Below, in pieces: positions 41,453 through 49,537 of a stretch of DNA of 64,000 nucleotides. Location of the stretch: positions 1 to 64,000 of the forward strand of contig JAISSU010000010.1 of the NCBI GenBank assembly GCA_031272985.1, read 5' to 3'. The position numbers were made by a program, and so were the translations under genes. This stretch comes from Lachnospiraceae bacterium. GTDB taxonomy: Bacteria; Bacillota; Clostridia; Lachnospirales; Lachnospiraceae. The notes beneath the pieces were generated by a model. The model saw nothing but the letters and a program-made list of their open reading frames with translations, was not told the DNA's origin and did not search any database. Each line of letters opens with the position of its first letter. Within the stretch, counting starts at the first letter, position 1.

Positions 41453-41466
41453 TGCACAAAAGTGCA
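41453..41466. promoter_or_regulatory. Operator copy 3 of the 14-bp palindrome
   Basis: TGCACA-AA-AGTGCA, with one mismatch in the outer arms. It is placed almost symmetrically between the divergent fhc and SorC promoters: about 27 bases from each -35 and centred about 67-70 bases from each expected start. It is adjacent to the regulator gene, as expected for an autoregulated SorC-type factor. Confidence 0.62.
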
Positions 41467-41491
41467 TAATTGACGCGAAGACTGAACATGC

Positions 41492-41520
41492 TTGAATACT
41501 TTGACCTTTGAAATTATAAT
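41492..41520 (+). promoter_or_regulatory. Promoter of the SorC-regulator operon
   Basis: TTGAAT at 41492-41497, a 17-base spacer and TATAAT at 41515-41520. The start codon lies 38 bases further. Confidence 0.7.
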
Positions 41521-41558
41521 TATTACAGGAAAACCAGGACACCAAACAGGGGGTGCCA

Positions 41559-42536
41559 ATGTCTAAACGTTCCCAGCAATTGATGCTTTTGTACAGCATC
41601 GCGCACAGTTACTATATTGATAAGCTCTCTCAAAATCAAATCGCGGAAAAGGAGAATATTTCGCGTTCTCAAATCTCGCGTTTATTGGATCGCGCAGAAA
41701 AAATCGGAATCGTCACAATTAATATAGCGCTCCCGAATGACCCTAATCTGACAGAAATCGCCGAATCAATTCAAGACCTTTTAGGTTTAAGAGAAGTGAT
41801 TGTTGCGCCTATTGATACGACGGATGACACGGACGCGGTAGATGAAGTAATTTCCGTGGCGGCGTCACGTTTTCTATCGACTGCGCTTAAGGGCACTAAG
41901 ACAGTGGGTTTGGGCTGGGGAAATACCATGTATCAGGTATCCCTACGATTGTCTTACAGGAGGCTTGCTTCCGAGCGTTTCTATGTTCCATTGGTCGGGA
42001 TGTCCGGAACCTCTAATCCTTGCCTTCAAATAAATAATATTGTTGACAGATTCGCGGAAAGGCATCACTCAAGGGGCTATTTTGTTAATATTCCGGCATT
42101 TAGGGAATTAAACGAGCCTTTCAGTGAAGTAGAGGAACAAAGAATCGCTACTTTGCAGCAATATTGGGCGAATTTAGACGCGGCTGTATTTGGACTGGGA
42201 GGACCGCCCCTTAGCGGTGGAATGTTCGTTGAAGAAATCAGCGACACACATGTCACTAAGCTTGCTTCTTCAGGCATGACAGGCGATGTCCTTTCTAATT
42301 TCTTTAGGGAGGATGGCTCAATATATCCATTCGAAAAAGATTATCGCCATTTAGCGTTTGATATACATAAATTACCGAAAATCAGAAAAACAATTTGCCT
42401 TGCGGGAGGACTTGAAAAAGTTCAGAGCATCCTTGCTGCCGCGAGGCTTGGGTATTTTAATACATTAGTAACCGACAGTATTACTGCAAAAGCAATTTAT
42501 GATGAATTCCGCGACGGAAGAGTGAGGGTTTTATGA
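41559..42536 (+). CDS. SorC/DeoR-family transcriptional regulator
   Basis: A 325-residue protein. The N-terminal helix-turn-helix (LSQNQIAEKENISRSQISRL, about residues 27-46) is followed by a sugar-binding (SorC) domain with a GLGWGNTMYQV phosphate-binding loop and LGGPPLSGGM near residue 215. SorC proteins sense phosphorylated sugars or related metabolites and act as activators or repressors. It is divergent from the fhc operon with operator copy 3 between them and is coupled by ATGA to the dehydrogenase gene. It is the only candidate regulator in the catabolic island. Confidence 0.88.
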   Translation: MSKRSQQLMLLYSIAHSYYIDKLSQNQIAEKENISRSQISRLLDRAEKIGIVTINIALPNDPNLTEIAESIQDLLGLREVIVAPIDTTDDTDAVDEVISVAASRFLSTALKGTKTVGLGWGNTMYQVSLRLSYRRLASERFYVPLVGMSGTSNPCLQINNIVDRFAERHHSRGYFVNIPAFRELNEPFSEVEEQRIATLQQYWANLDAAVFGLGGPPLSGGMFVEEISDTHVTKLASSGMTGDVLSNFFREDGSIYPFEKDYRHLAFDIHKLPKIRKTICLAGGLEKVQSILAAARLGYFNTLVTDSITAKAIYDEFRDGRVRVL

Positions 42537-43501
42537 AGGCATTGTTATACCAGGGGGACAAAAAGCTGTCGTTAACGCAGATACCGGAACCGGAGGGAGA
42601 GTTTATTGTACGCGTTAAAGCTTGCACGATTTGCGGCACCGATCTAAAGACCTATCTGCATGGTCATCCGAATTTCAAACCGCCTTGCATTCTCGGGCAC
42701 GAGTTTATTGGGAGTGTAGAAAAGGCGCCTGCGGGATGTGGCTATTTCAAGGGGGATTGTGTAGTCGTCGCTCCATATGGAGAATGCAATAAATGCGAAA
42801 ATTGCCTACATGGATCAAAAGAATTGTGCAATAATAAGAGAAGGATTTCATCAGGGGCTTTTTGTGAATTGGTATCAATCCCCGAAGATTTTATAGAAGA
42901 TGGCGTAATCAAATTGGCCTCGGCAGACGAGGTATTTACCCTAACGGAACCCTTAGCCTGCGTTTTGACGGCAATGGAGAAAATGAACCTCAGCGAAAAC
43001 AGTAATGTCCTCATCGCGGGCGGCGGACCTATGGGCGTGCTCTTTGCATTAAGTTTATCTGCAAGGAATATAAGCGTAACGCTCAGCGAACCGATAAAAG
43101 ACAGAAGGGAAATGGCTGAAAATCTCGGACTTAAGACGATTTCACCAGAAGATGCAAAAGCAAAAGATTATGACAATATTGTCGTCGCGGTGAATGTTCC
43201 TGAATTGGCCGAGCTTTATATTAATGAAATCGCTGACGGAGGCACAGTGCATCTTTTTGCCGGGTTGCCTGCGCAGACAAAGCTATCTATTGATGCTTCT
43301 TCTATACATTACAGAGGCGTAACAATAGTTGGAAGCTCAGGTTTCCATCTGAGTGCTTTTCATGAGGCCTATGAGATTATCAGTAATAATAAAGAGCATT
43401 TCAGGAGGTTGATTACACATAGATTCGGAATTGATGAGGCAATAAAAGCTTTTGAGACCTTGGCAGCGGGACTTGCTTTCAAGGTTTGTATAATGCCATG
43501 A
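42533..43501 (+). CDS. Zinc-dependent medium-chain alcohol dehydrogenase
   Basis: A 322-residue MDR protein. Catalytic zinc ligands: CTICGTDLK and GHEFIG. Structural zinc lobe: CNKCENCLHGSKELC. The Rossmann motif is IAGGGPMGVLFA. Members oxidise polyols or sugar alcohols with NAD(P). It overlaps the regulator before and the NAD-kinase-like gene after by 4 bases each, so the three form one operon. The substrate is unknown. Confidence 0.85.
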   Translation: MKALLYQGDKKLSLTQIPEPEGEFIVRVKACTICGTDLKTYLHGHPNFKPPCILGHEFIGSVEKAPAGCGYFKGDCVVVAPYGECNKCENCLHGSKELCNNKRRISSGAFCELVSIPEDFIEDGVIKLASADEVFTLTEPLACVLTAMEKMNLSENSNVLIAGGGPMGVLFALSLSARNISVTLSEPIKDRREMAENLGLKTISPEDAKAKDYDNIVVAVNVPELAELYINEIADGGTVHLFAGLPAQTKLSIDASSIHYRGVTIVGSSGFHLSAFHEAYEIISNNKEHFRRLITHRFGIDEAIKAFETLAAGLAFKVCIMP

Positions 43502-44493
43502 GAGCCGCTCTATTGTTAAATCCCTTGGCGGGAGGCGCAGATAAAATCTCCGAAATCGGAGAGAAGATATGTCTGTTTATTAAAACTTGCGAGTGGGTAT
43601 CAAGCGTATCTGCCATCGGTTTTGGAGCCGAGTATGTGAAAACTGATACGATAGTAAAGCCCGAAGGAAGCACATATCTTGAAAAGCTAATAAGCGCGAT
43701 TACGTTGGTTTCAGACTTTCATCCGGATGTTTACCTGCTCGCCGGGGGAGACGGGTTTGCGGCATATGCCGCGGATTGTCTATTGAAAATGGGCATAGAA
43801 GAACCTAAATTACTGGGTGTGGCAATGGGCACGGCAAATATCGGCCCGATTATAGCGTTTTCGGCGGATGATTTAATGGATTTGCCCCCGGATAATCTAT
43901 TGTTTAGCGATTGCGGAGCTATAGAAGCTTTTGATGGGCTTAATACTTTAAGAAAAGAAGATTCAATCGCTTTTGGATTTAATGATATTGTCATTGGTAA
44001 TACATTGTTAGGCACAATTGATAATAAAACAAGGCTATTAAGTGCGCGTGCAATGGCAAAAGACGGCTCAAAAATCCCGATTAAGCCAATGGCAAACATA
44101 GGTGAGAACCTTTGTATAGAAAAAAACGGATTGCGAAAGATAGTTTCGCTTCCAAAGACGGCGCAAATAATTGTCTCGGCATTGGAAAGAGAGCATTTGA
44201 TTGGACGGGCAGTTTCAGGGCTCTTATGTTTTCATTCGGATATTAGAGCAAGGGCTGCACTCATTTGCTGTTCGCGCACATTGGTGACCAATGTATTTGA
44301 TAGCGCAGGTTTCCCCGATTTGGTGGACTTTTCACAGCTTGTTTTCGGAGAAGATGATATTGTTTCTATAGACGGACTTAAGGAAGAGGCATTGCTTATT
44401 GCCGATGGGAATCCTTATGAAATAAACAGAAATGTTGTTACACTAAAATACAGACCCGATGTTGTTAAGATAGCTCAAAGTTGTACGAAATAG
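43498..44493 (+). CDS. ATP-NAD kinase-like (AcoX-type) protein
   Basis: A 331-residue protein with the GGDG motif of NAD and diacylglycerol kinases (LLAGGDGFAAYAADC, about residue 82) and GVAMGTANIGP. AcoX-type members accompany acetoin-dehydrogenase-like E1 genes, of which a pair is at 13084-15041 here; their activity is not settled. The start at 43498 uses ATGA coupling. Phosphorylation of NAD for an NADP-dependent step, or of another metabolite, is possible. Downstream, short AAATAGC repeats (44488-44514) lie at its end and just past it. Confidence 0.75.
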   Translation: MRAALLLNPLAGGADKISEIGEKICLFIKTCEWVSSVSAIGFGAEYVKTDTIVKPEGSTYLEKLISAITLVSDFHPDVYLLAGGDGFAAYAADCLLKMGIEEPKLLGVAMGTANIGPIIAFSADDLMDLPPDNLLFSDCGAIEAFDGLNTLRKEDSIAFGFNDIVIGNTLLGTIDNKTRLLSARAMAKDGSKIPIKPMANIGENLCIEKNGLRKIVSLPKTAQIIVSALEREHLIGRAVSGLLCFHSDIRARAALICCSRTLVTNVFDSAGFPDLVDFSQLVFGEDDIVSIDGLKEEALLIADGNPYEINRNVVTLKYRPDVVKIAQSCTK

Positions 44494-44575
44494 CTCAAAT
44501 AGCTAAAATAGCACAAAGATAATCACCGACTTATAGTTCTTGAAAACCGATTAGAGTTTGGAAAGGACAAGGGAA

Positions 44576-45514
44576 ATGAGTGACCATAAAAAGAGACAAC
44601 GAAAAGTCCGCTTGTTTGGAGATGTGTACAACCTCTCAGAGATGGGAGTCGGGACGCTATTATTAATTCCCAGCATTGTTTTTTTAGTATTCACATTCGT
44701 TATTCCGGTTATTCAGGTTATTCAACTTAGTTTTACGAATTATAATACCGTGACCGGCGCCATGAACTCAGTGGGGTTTTCTAATTATGTTTATCTTTTG
44801 ACGGGCAGTTCCAGCGCTAATTTTTATCAGGCACTGGGGCACACAGCCGTTTATGCGGTGGTCAGGCTATCATTTGATTTGACTTTGGCACTATTGATTG
44901 CGGTTATGCTTGATTCGAAAATACCGATGAAGAAGTTCTTAAGAGCCTCGTATTTTGCTCCTGTCGTTGTGCCGATTGTAGCATCGAGTTTAATCTGGAT
45001 TTGGTTTTACGATGTCAATATCGGACCTTTTAATCAGATTCTTTCGGCGCTTGGATTGCCTACGAGCAAATGGCTGCTCGGAGAGAATACTTCCCTGATG
45101 TCAATACTAATCTTCTCGATTTGGAAGGGGTTGGGCTACAATATAATTCTCTTCCTTGCGGGTCTTCAAAATATTTCTGATACATATATTGATGCCGGAA
45201 AAATAGACGGAGCTTCGAATTGGCAATTATTTTGGAGAATAAAGTTTCCGCTTTTGCGTCCTATTGTTTCATTTGTCCTGCTGATGGATTTTATAGAAGC
45301 ATTCAAAGCGTTCACAGAAGTCGATGTTATGACCCCGAATGGCGGTCCAATGCGCTCTACCATGCTGCTCGTCAATTATATTTATGAACTCGCGTTTACA
45401 AACGGGCGGATGGGACGAGCGGCGGCTTGCGCGCTGATTTTGTTTGTGATTATATTTGTGTTCACCATAATCCAAAGGAAAATCGGTGCCAATAAGACCG
45501 TTGACTATGATTGA
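44576..45514 (+). CDS. ABC sugar transporter permease (UgpA/MalF type)
   Basis: A 312-residue membrane protein with six hydrophobic segments and the EAA loop (DAGKIDGASNWQLFWRIKFP) near residue 220 that docks to the ATPase. AAAGGA lies 8 bases before the ATG at 44576; the TTG at 44558 is not needed. First gene of a transport and catabolism run. No ATPase gene is in the run; MsmX-type shared ATPases serve such systems in Firmicutes. Confidence 0.9.
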   Translation: MSDHKKRQRKVRLFGDVYNLSEMGVGTLLLIPSIVFLVFTFVIPVIQVIQLSFTNYNTVTGAMNSVGFSNYVYLLTGSSSANFYQALGHTAVYAVVRLSFDLTLALLIAVMLDSKIPMKKFLRASYFAPVVVPIVASSLIWIWFYDVNIGPFNQILSALGLPTSKWLLGENTSLMSILIFSIWKGLGYNIILFLAGLQNISDTYIDAGKIDGASNWQLFWRIKFPLLRPIVSFVLLMDFIEAFKAFTEVDVMTPNGGPMRSTMLLVNYIYELAFTNGRMGRAAACALILFVIIFVFTIIQRKIGANKTVDYD

Positions 45515-45524
45515 AGGAGGGACC

Positions 45525-46373
45525 ATGATGACAAAAACGAAATCAAAACTCGGAAAACTCACCTGGAAAAACTGGATTCTCTTTGCGATCCTTTTTGTCG
45601 GCGCTTTTACAATGCTGTTTCCGTTTGTATGGATGTTTTTCTCTGCGTTTAAAACAAAAGCTGACGTCTACAGTTACCCGCCGCGCTGGGTTCCTTCTAC
45701 ATGGGATTTTTCAAATTTCAGAAAAGTTTTTGATATGATACCTTTCCTTCGGTATTATTGGAACAGTATCCTTACTTCGGTTTTACAAACAGGCCTTATA
45801 ATTATTATCTCTGTTTTTGCGGCGTATGCGCTGACGAAACTTCGCTATCCCGGGAAAAAGCTCTTCTCGACATTTTTAATCAGCAGCATGTTTGTGCCTA
45901 CTGTCGTTACAATGATACCATTATATTTAATTGTTTCTTCTGTGGGTCTTAATGATACTTATGCCGGCATTGTACTTCCGCAGATATCTACGGCTTTTAC
46001 CACTATGCTGCTTTGCGGCTTTTTCGAATCAATCCCGCGGGATTTAATTGACGCTGCCAGACTGGATGGCTGCGGACATATGCGAATATTGTTCAGGGTG
46101 GTGGTACCGAATGCCGGAGGTGCTATTGCTACCGCAACCTTATTTACATTCTTAGGCGCTTGGAAGAGTTACACCTGGCCTTTGATAATTACAACCAAGA
46201 CGGAATACCGAACACTTCCTATTGGTATGAAATATCTGGTGACCGAATCCAGCAGCGAATATCAAGTTATGATGGCTGCGGCGCTAATGGCGATCTTACC
46301 GGTTCTAATCGTGTTTATATTTGCGGAGAAACAGTTGGTGCGCTCCATCACACTGACGGGGTTAAAGAGCTAA
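45525..46373 (+). CDS. ABC sugar transporter permease (UgpE/MalG type)
   Basis: A 282-residue membrane protein with about six hydrophobic segments and the EAA loop DAARLDGCGHMRILFRVVVP. It starts at tandem ATG codons (45525, 45528) behind AAGGAGGG. It pairs with the permease upstream. Confidence 0.9.
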   Translation: MMTKTKSKLGKLTWKNWILFAILFVGAFTMLFPFVWMFFSAFKTKADVYSYPPRWVPSTWDFSNFRKVFDMIPFLRYYWNSILTSVLQTGLIIIISVFAAYALTKLRYPGKKLFSTFLISSMFVPTVVTMIPLYLIVSSVGLNDTYAGIVLPQISTAFTTMLLCGFFESIPRDLIDAARLDGCGHMRILFRVVVPNAGGAIATATLFTFLGAWKSYTWPLIITTKTEYRTLPIGMKYLVTESSSEYQVMMAAALMAILPVLIVFIFAEKQLVRSITLTGLKS

Positions 46374-46386
46374 GGAGGGCGATATT

Positions 46387-47754
46387 ATGAAAAAGTTTAA
46401 AAATCTATTAACGTTATTACTTGCTTTTGTATTATTATCAGTATTTAGTTTCGGGTGCCTACCCAAACCTGCCGTTCCAAACGGCTCTCAGGCGAGAGAG
46501 GACGGCGAGGAGGGGACTTCCTCTACCGGCACAGATCTTACTGTTGCGATGCCTCTTGATGAAAGGGAAAACGTCACATTGGATGTGTGGTATGCGGTAT
46601 CGGGTACCAGCGGAGAGAAATTCGTAGAACAGGCGGAGGCTTTTGATAAGCAAAGTGATTTGGTATCACTTAATCTTTCGTATTCCGGCGGTGCCAATGA
46701 TACGGCTACCAAGGTGGCTGCGGCGCTTCTTACGGATACGCAGCCTGATGTGGCGCTGATGTACGCCGGAGCCTCATACACAGGGAGCCTTGGAAATTTC
46801 GATACCGGTCAATTAATTCAAAGAGAGGGCTTTAACGCAGATGACATTTACCCGGGCATCTGGGATTATTGCCGCTATTATACCGGCGGTATCTGTGCTG
46901 TACCCTATGGTATTTCGACACCGGTCTTATATTACAACAAAGCAATAGTCGAAGCTGCCGGGGTAGATATGACCAATCCTCCGAAGACTTGGGATGAGCT
47001 ATATGAAGTCTTGAAAATCTGCAAAGAAAAAGGCAATGTCAATGGCATGGAAGGCTTTACTGCTTTTGATACATCAGATGTGGGTTGGCTCTTTAAATCA
47101 ATGCTAATGCAAAACGATTGTCCGGTAGTCGAGGTCAATGACGGCGTGATTACTCCTGTATTTAATAATGCAGAAGCGGTTGAAGTCGCCGAATACTGGA
47201 AAAAGCTTGTTGACGAAGGGCTTATGGCGGCTAATGAACACTCGTCCTCTGAGAACAAATTCCTTGCCGGTAATTTAGCCTTCCTGGTCATGTCATCGAA
47301 TCGAATTTCTCGCTGGACGGAAGTGGACATCGAAATCGGTGCAATAGAAATGCCATATTTTAAGACGCAGTCCGTGGCTTTGGGAGGAACTGTTCTTACT
47401 ATCTTTACGCAGGATGAACAGAAAATTGAGGCGGCTTGGGATTTGGTGAGTTACCTGCTTGAACCGCAGCAGAATCTTGACTTTGCTTTAAGTACAGGTT
47501 ATCTTCCTGTTCGTGCTTCCGAATTGGAAGATGAAAAGGCAGTGGAAGCAATTGAAGAAAATGAAATGTACAGCATTGCTTTTAATCAGATGCCTTATGC
47601 ATGGGCATATGTTCATTTTGAGCAAATGGGTACGATGGATTTGCAGCTTGCGGATGCGCTTAGCCGTATTGAAAAGGGTACAAAGGATCCGCAGACCGCG
47701 CTTAATGACGCGCTTAATACCTTAGTTGAGGATATGGAGTATGATAATCAATGA
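46387..47754 (+). CDS. Extracellular solute-binding lipoprotein (family 1, sugar type)
   Basis: A 455-residue lipoprotein: signal MKKFKNLLTLLLAFVLLSVF with the lipid-modified Cys at 24 (SFGC), then the family 1 binding fold (VTLDVWYAVSG, VPYGISTPVLYYNKA, PPKTWDELYEV). It captures a sugar, polyol phosphate or glycerol-phosphate-like ligand for the two permeases. AAGGAGG precedes the ATG. It is coupled by ATGA to the isomerase gene. Confidence 0.9.
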   Translation: MKKFKNLLTLLLAFVLLSVFSFGCLPKPAVPNGSQAREDGEEGTSSTGTDLTVAMPLDERENVTLDVWYAVSGTSGEKFVEQAEAFDKQSDLVSLNLSYSGGANDTATKVAAALLTDTQPDVALMYAGASYTGSLGNFDTGQLIQREGFNADDIYPGIWDYCRYYTGGICAVPYGISTPVLYYNKAIVEAAGVDMTNPPKTWDELYEVLKICKEKGNVNGMEGFTAFDTSDVGWLFKSMLMQNDCPVVEVNDGVITPVFNNAEAVEVAEYWKKLVDEGLMAANEHSSSENKFLAGNLAFLVMSSNRISRWTEVDIEIGAIEMPYFKTQSVALGGTVLTIFTQDEQKIEAAWDLVSYLLEPQQNLDFALSTGYLPVRASELEDEKAVEAIEENEMYSIAFNQMPYAWAYVHFEQMGTMDLQLADALSRIEKGTKDPQTALNDALNTLVEDMEYDNQ

Positions 47755-48548
47755 GTTGTAAGGAAACAAACCTTAAGGAACGATTTTCGTTTTCGACTGC
47801 AGCGTTATTTCCGCGTGAGTCTGAAGCGTCCCTTCGCCTAATTAAAGCGGCGGGATTTGCTAACGCCGAATTAATGCCGCAATGCCTTTCAGACGTAAAA
47901 CCTGAAAGCGTCAGGCAATTCTCAAAAATAGGAATTCGCGTGGCATCCATTCATTTCCCATTGGCTTTTTTCCCTATGCTATATACAGCTCATCATTCCA
48001 TGAGGGAAGACGGGAGAGAGTTTTCGAGGGCATTATTGTCTTTAGGCGTTGACCTTGGCACAAAAGTGCTGGTCATTCATCCGCATGAACCATCCAATAA
48101 AGACTTTGATAAATTATTGGATGAGCCTGTAATAGAAAATATACTGTGGCTGGCGGATGAGTGTGAAAAGAAAGGGATATTAATGGCTATGGAGAATTCA
48201 CCGAAGACCTGCGCAACGCCATATCAATTGACAAAGTATGTAGAAGGACTTGCTCATAATAATATTAAGCCAATGATAGATACGACCGAAAGCAGGGAGG
48301 CGGGGATTTCTCCGACGGATTTTGCAAAGGAATTTATGCCATGTCATCTGCATCTGTCGGATTATAAAGATGATGTAAAACACCTCCCCGCCGGTGAGGG
48401 AGATACGGATTTTAGCACTTTTCGGGAAGCGATAAAAGGATATGAGGGGTTCTACACTCTCGAGCCGGCATACAGGTATTATTTAGATGACGCTCCAAAT
48501 AAATTAAGTGCGGGCTATGAGTTTTTGGAAAGGAATTTTACTGATTAA
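47751..48548 (+). CDS. Sugar phosphate isomerase/epimerase (xylose isomerase-like TIM barrel)
   Basis: A 265-residue AP-endonuclease-2-type TIM barrel. VLVIHPHEPS, LMAMENSP, KPMIDTTES and LHLSDYKDD carry the His, Glu and Asp metal ligands at the strand ends. It isomerises or epimerises the imported sugar or polyol; the exact substrate cannot be told. It overlaps the binding-protein gene by 4 bases and precedes the ADP-ribosylglycohydrolase by 2 bases. Confidence 0.83.
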   Translation: MSCKETNLKERFSFSTAALFPRESEASLRLIKAAGFANAELMPQCLSDVKPESVRQFSKIGIRVASIHFPLAFFPMLYTAHHSMREDGREFSRALLSLGVDLGTKVLVIHPHEPSNKDFDKLLDEPVIENILWLADECEKKGILMAMENSPKTCATPYQLTKYVEGLAHNNIKPMIDTTESREAGISPTDFAKEFMPCHLHLSDYKDDVKHLPAGEGDTDFSTFREAIKGYEGFYTLEPAYRYYLDDAPNKLSAGYEFLERNFTD

Positions 48549-48550
48549 AA

Positions 48551-49537
48551 TTGGAAGACTTAAGCTGGATTGAAAAAACGAAAAATGTCTTGCGTGCATA
48601 TGCGGTAGGTGATGCCTTTGGTATGCCTACTGAGTTTATGACGCGTAAAGAGATCGTCGAGCAATTCTCTCCATTGATTGGAGAATTAATAAAGCCTGAA
48701 TGGTCAAAGAATCACAGCAATTTGCCCTATGCGTCAGTTACCGATGATACCGAGCAGGTGCTTTATCTTTACAGGCGCTACCTGAAAGACAAAAAAGTTG
48801 ACGCAAAAGCTACTGCCGATTGTTTACGGGATTGGGTTCTAAAGACCGATGCCATACAAAAAAAATATATCGGTCCCAGTTCCATGGAGGCGCTGGAGGC
48901 AATAGAAAACGGAGAACCTATTGAAGAGACGGGCAAAAAAGGCACCACCTGCGGGGGTATTATGAGGACGCCCGCCGCTGTACTTTTTAAAGCTTGTGCA
49001 AATGATTGCGAGCTGGCGGAGAATATATATAACTGCCTCTTAAGTACTCATAATACCTCTGAAGCTCTGGAAGCGGCAGGGGCATATGGATTTGCGCTTA
49101 ATGCGGCTTTAAACGGCAGCACGAAAAGGGAAATTTTGGACGCCGCCTTAATAGGAGGCAGAATTTTAAGAAAAAAAGCATTGCTTGAACATTGCACGCC
49201 ATCCTCTGTCGCCCGAATAAAATGGTGGGCTCAGCACTATAAAAATTGCTCGATTGAAATGTTATTGCAGGAACTGTGTGGTGTTTTCGGAACGGGGTTG
49301 CCTTCGGCGGATGTTTGCGGCGCTGTTTTTGCGATTTTTTGTAAGGCAGGCAAGGATGTTTGGCTCGCCATTCGAATAGGGGCTTCATGCGGCGGGGATA
49401 CGGATACGATTGCGGCACTTTCGGGAGCGCTTTGCTGCGCGTACGCGGGAGGGGATAATATTCCCACATATATAAAAAATGAGATTTTTGAAAGGAATAG
49501 TATCTTATGGGATACTCCGTGGAATCACAGGATCTAA
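48551..49537 (+). CDS. ADP-ribosylglycohydrolase family protein
   Basis: A 328-residue DraG-type hydrolase with the two metal-binding stretches: AVGDAFGMPTEF and SVTDDTEQ at the N-terminus, and GGDTDTIAALSGAL at the C-terminus. It removes ADP-ribose from proteins or cleaves other N- or O-glycosidic bonds. It starts at TTG with no clear ribosome binding site at normal distance (AAAGGA is 16 bases away); the family alignment leaves no room for a later start. In a sugar-transport operon it may act on an imported ribosyl compound rather than on modified proteins. Confidence 0.85.
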   Translation: MEDLSWIEKTKNVLRAYAVGDAFGMPTEFMTRKEIVEQFSPLIGELIKPEWSKNHSNLPYASVTDDTEQVLYLYRRYLKDKKVDAKATADCLRDWVLKTDAIQKKYIGPSSMEALEAIENGEPIEETGKKGTTCGGIMRTPAAVLFKACANDCELAENIYNCLLSTHNTSEALEAAGAYGFALNAALNGSTKREILDAALIGGRILRKKALLEHCTPSSVARIKWWAQHYKNCSIEMLLQELCGVFGTGLPSADVCGAVFAIFCKAGKDVWLAIRIGASCGGDTDTIAALSGALCCAYAGGDNIPTYIKNEIFERNSILWDTPWNHRI

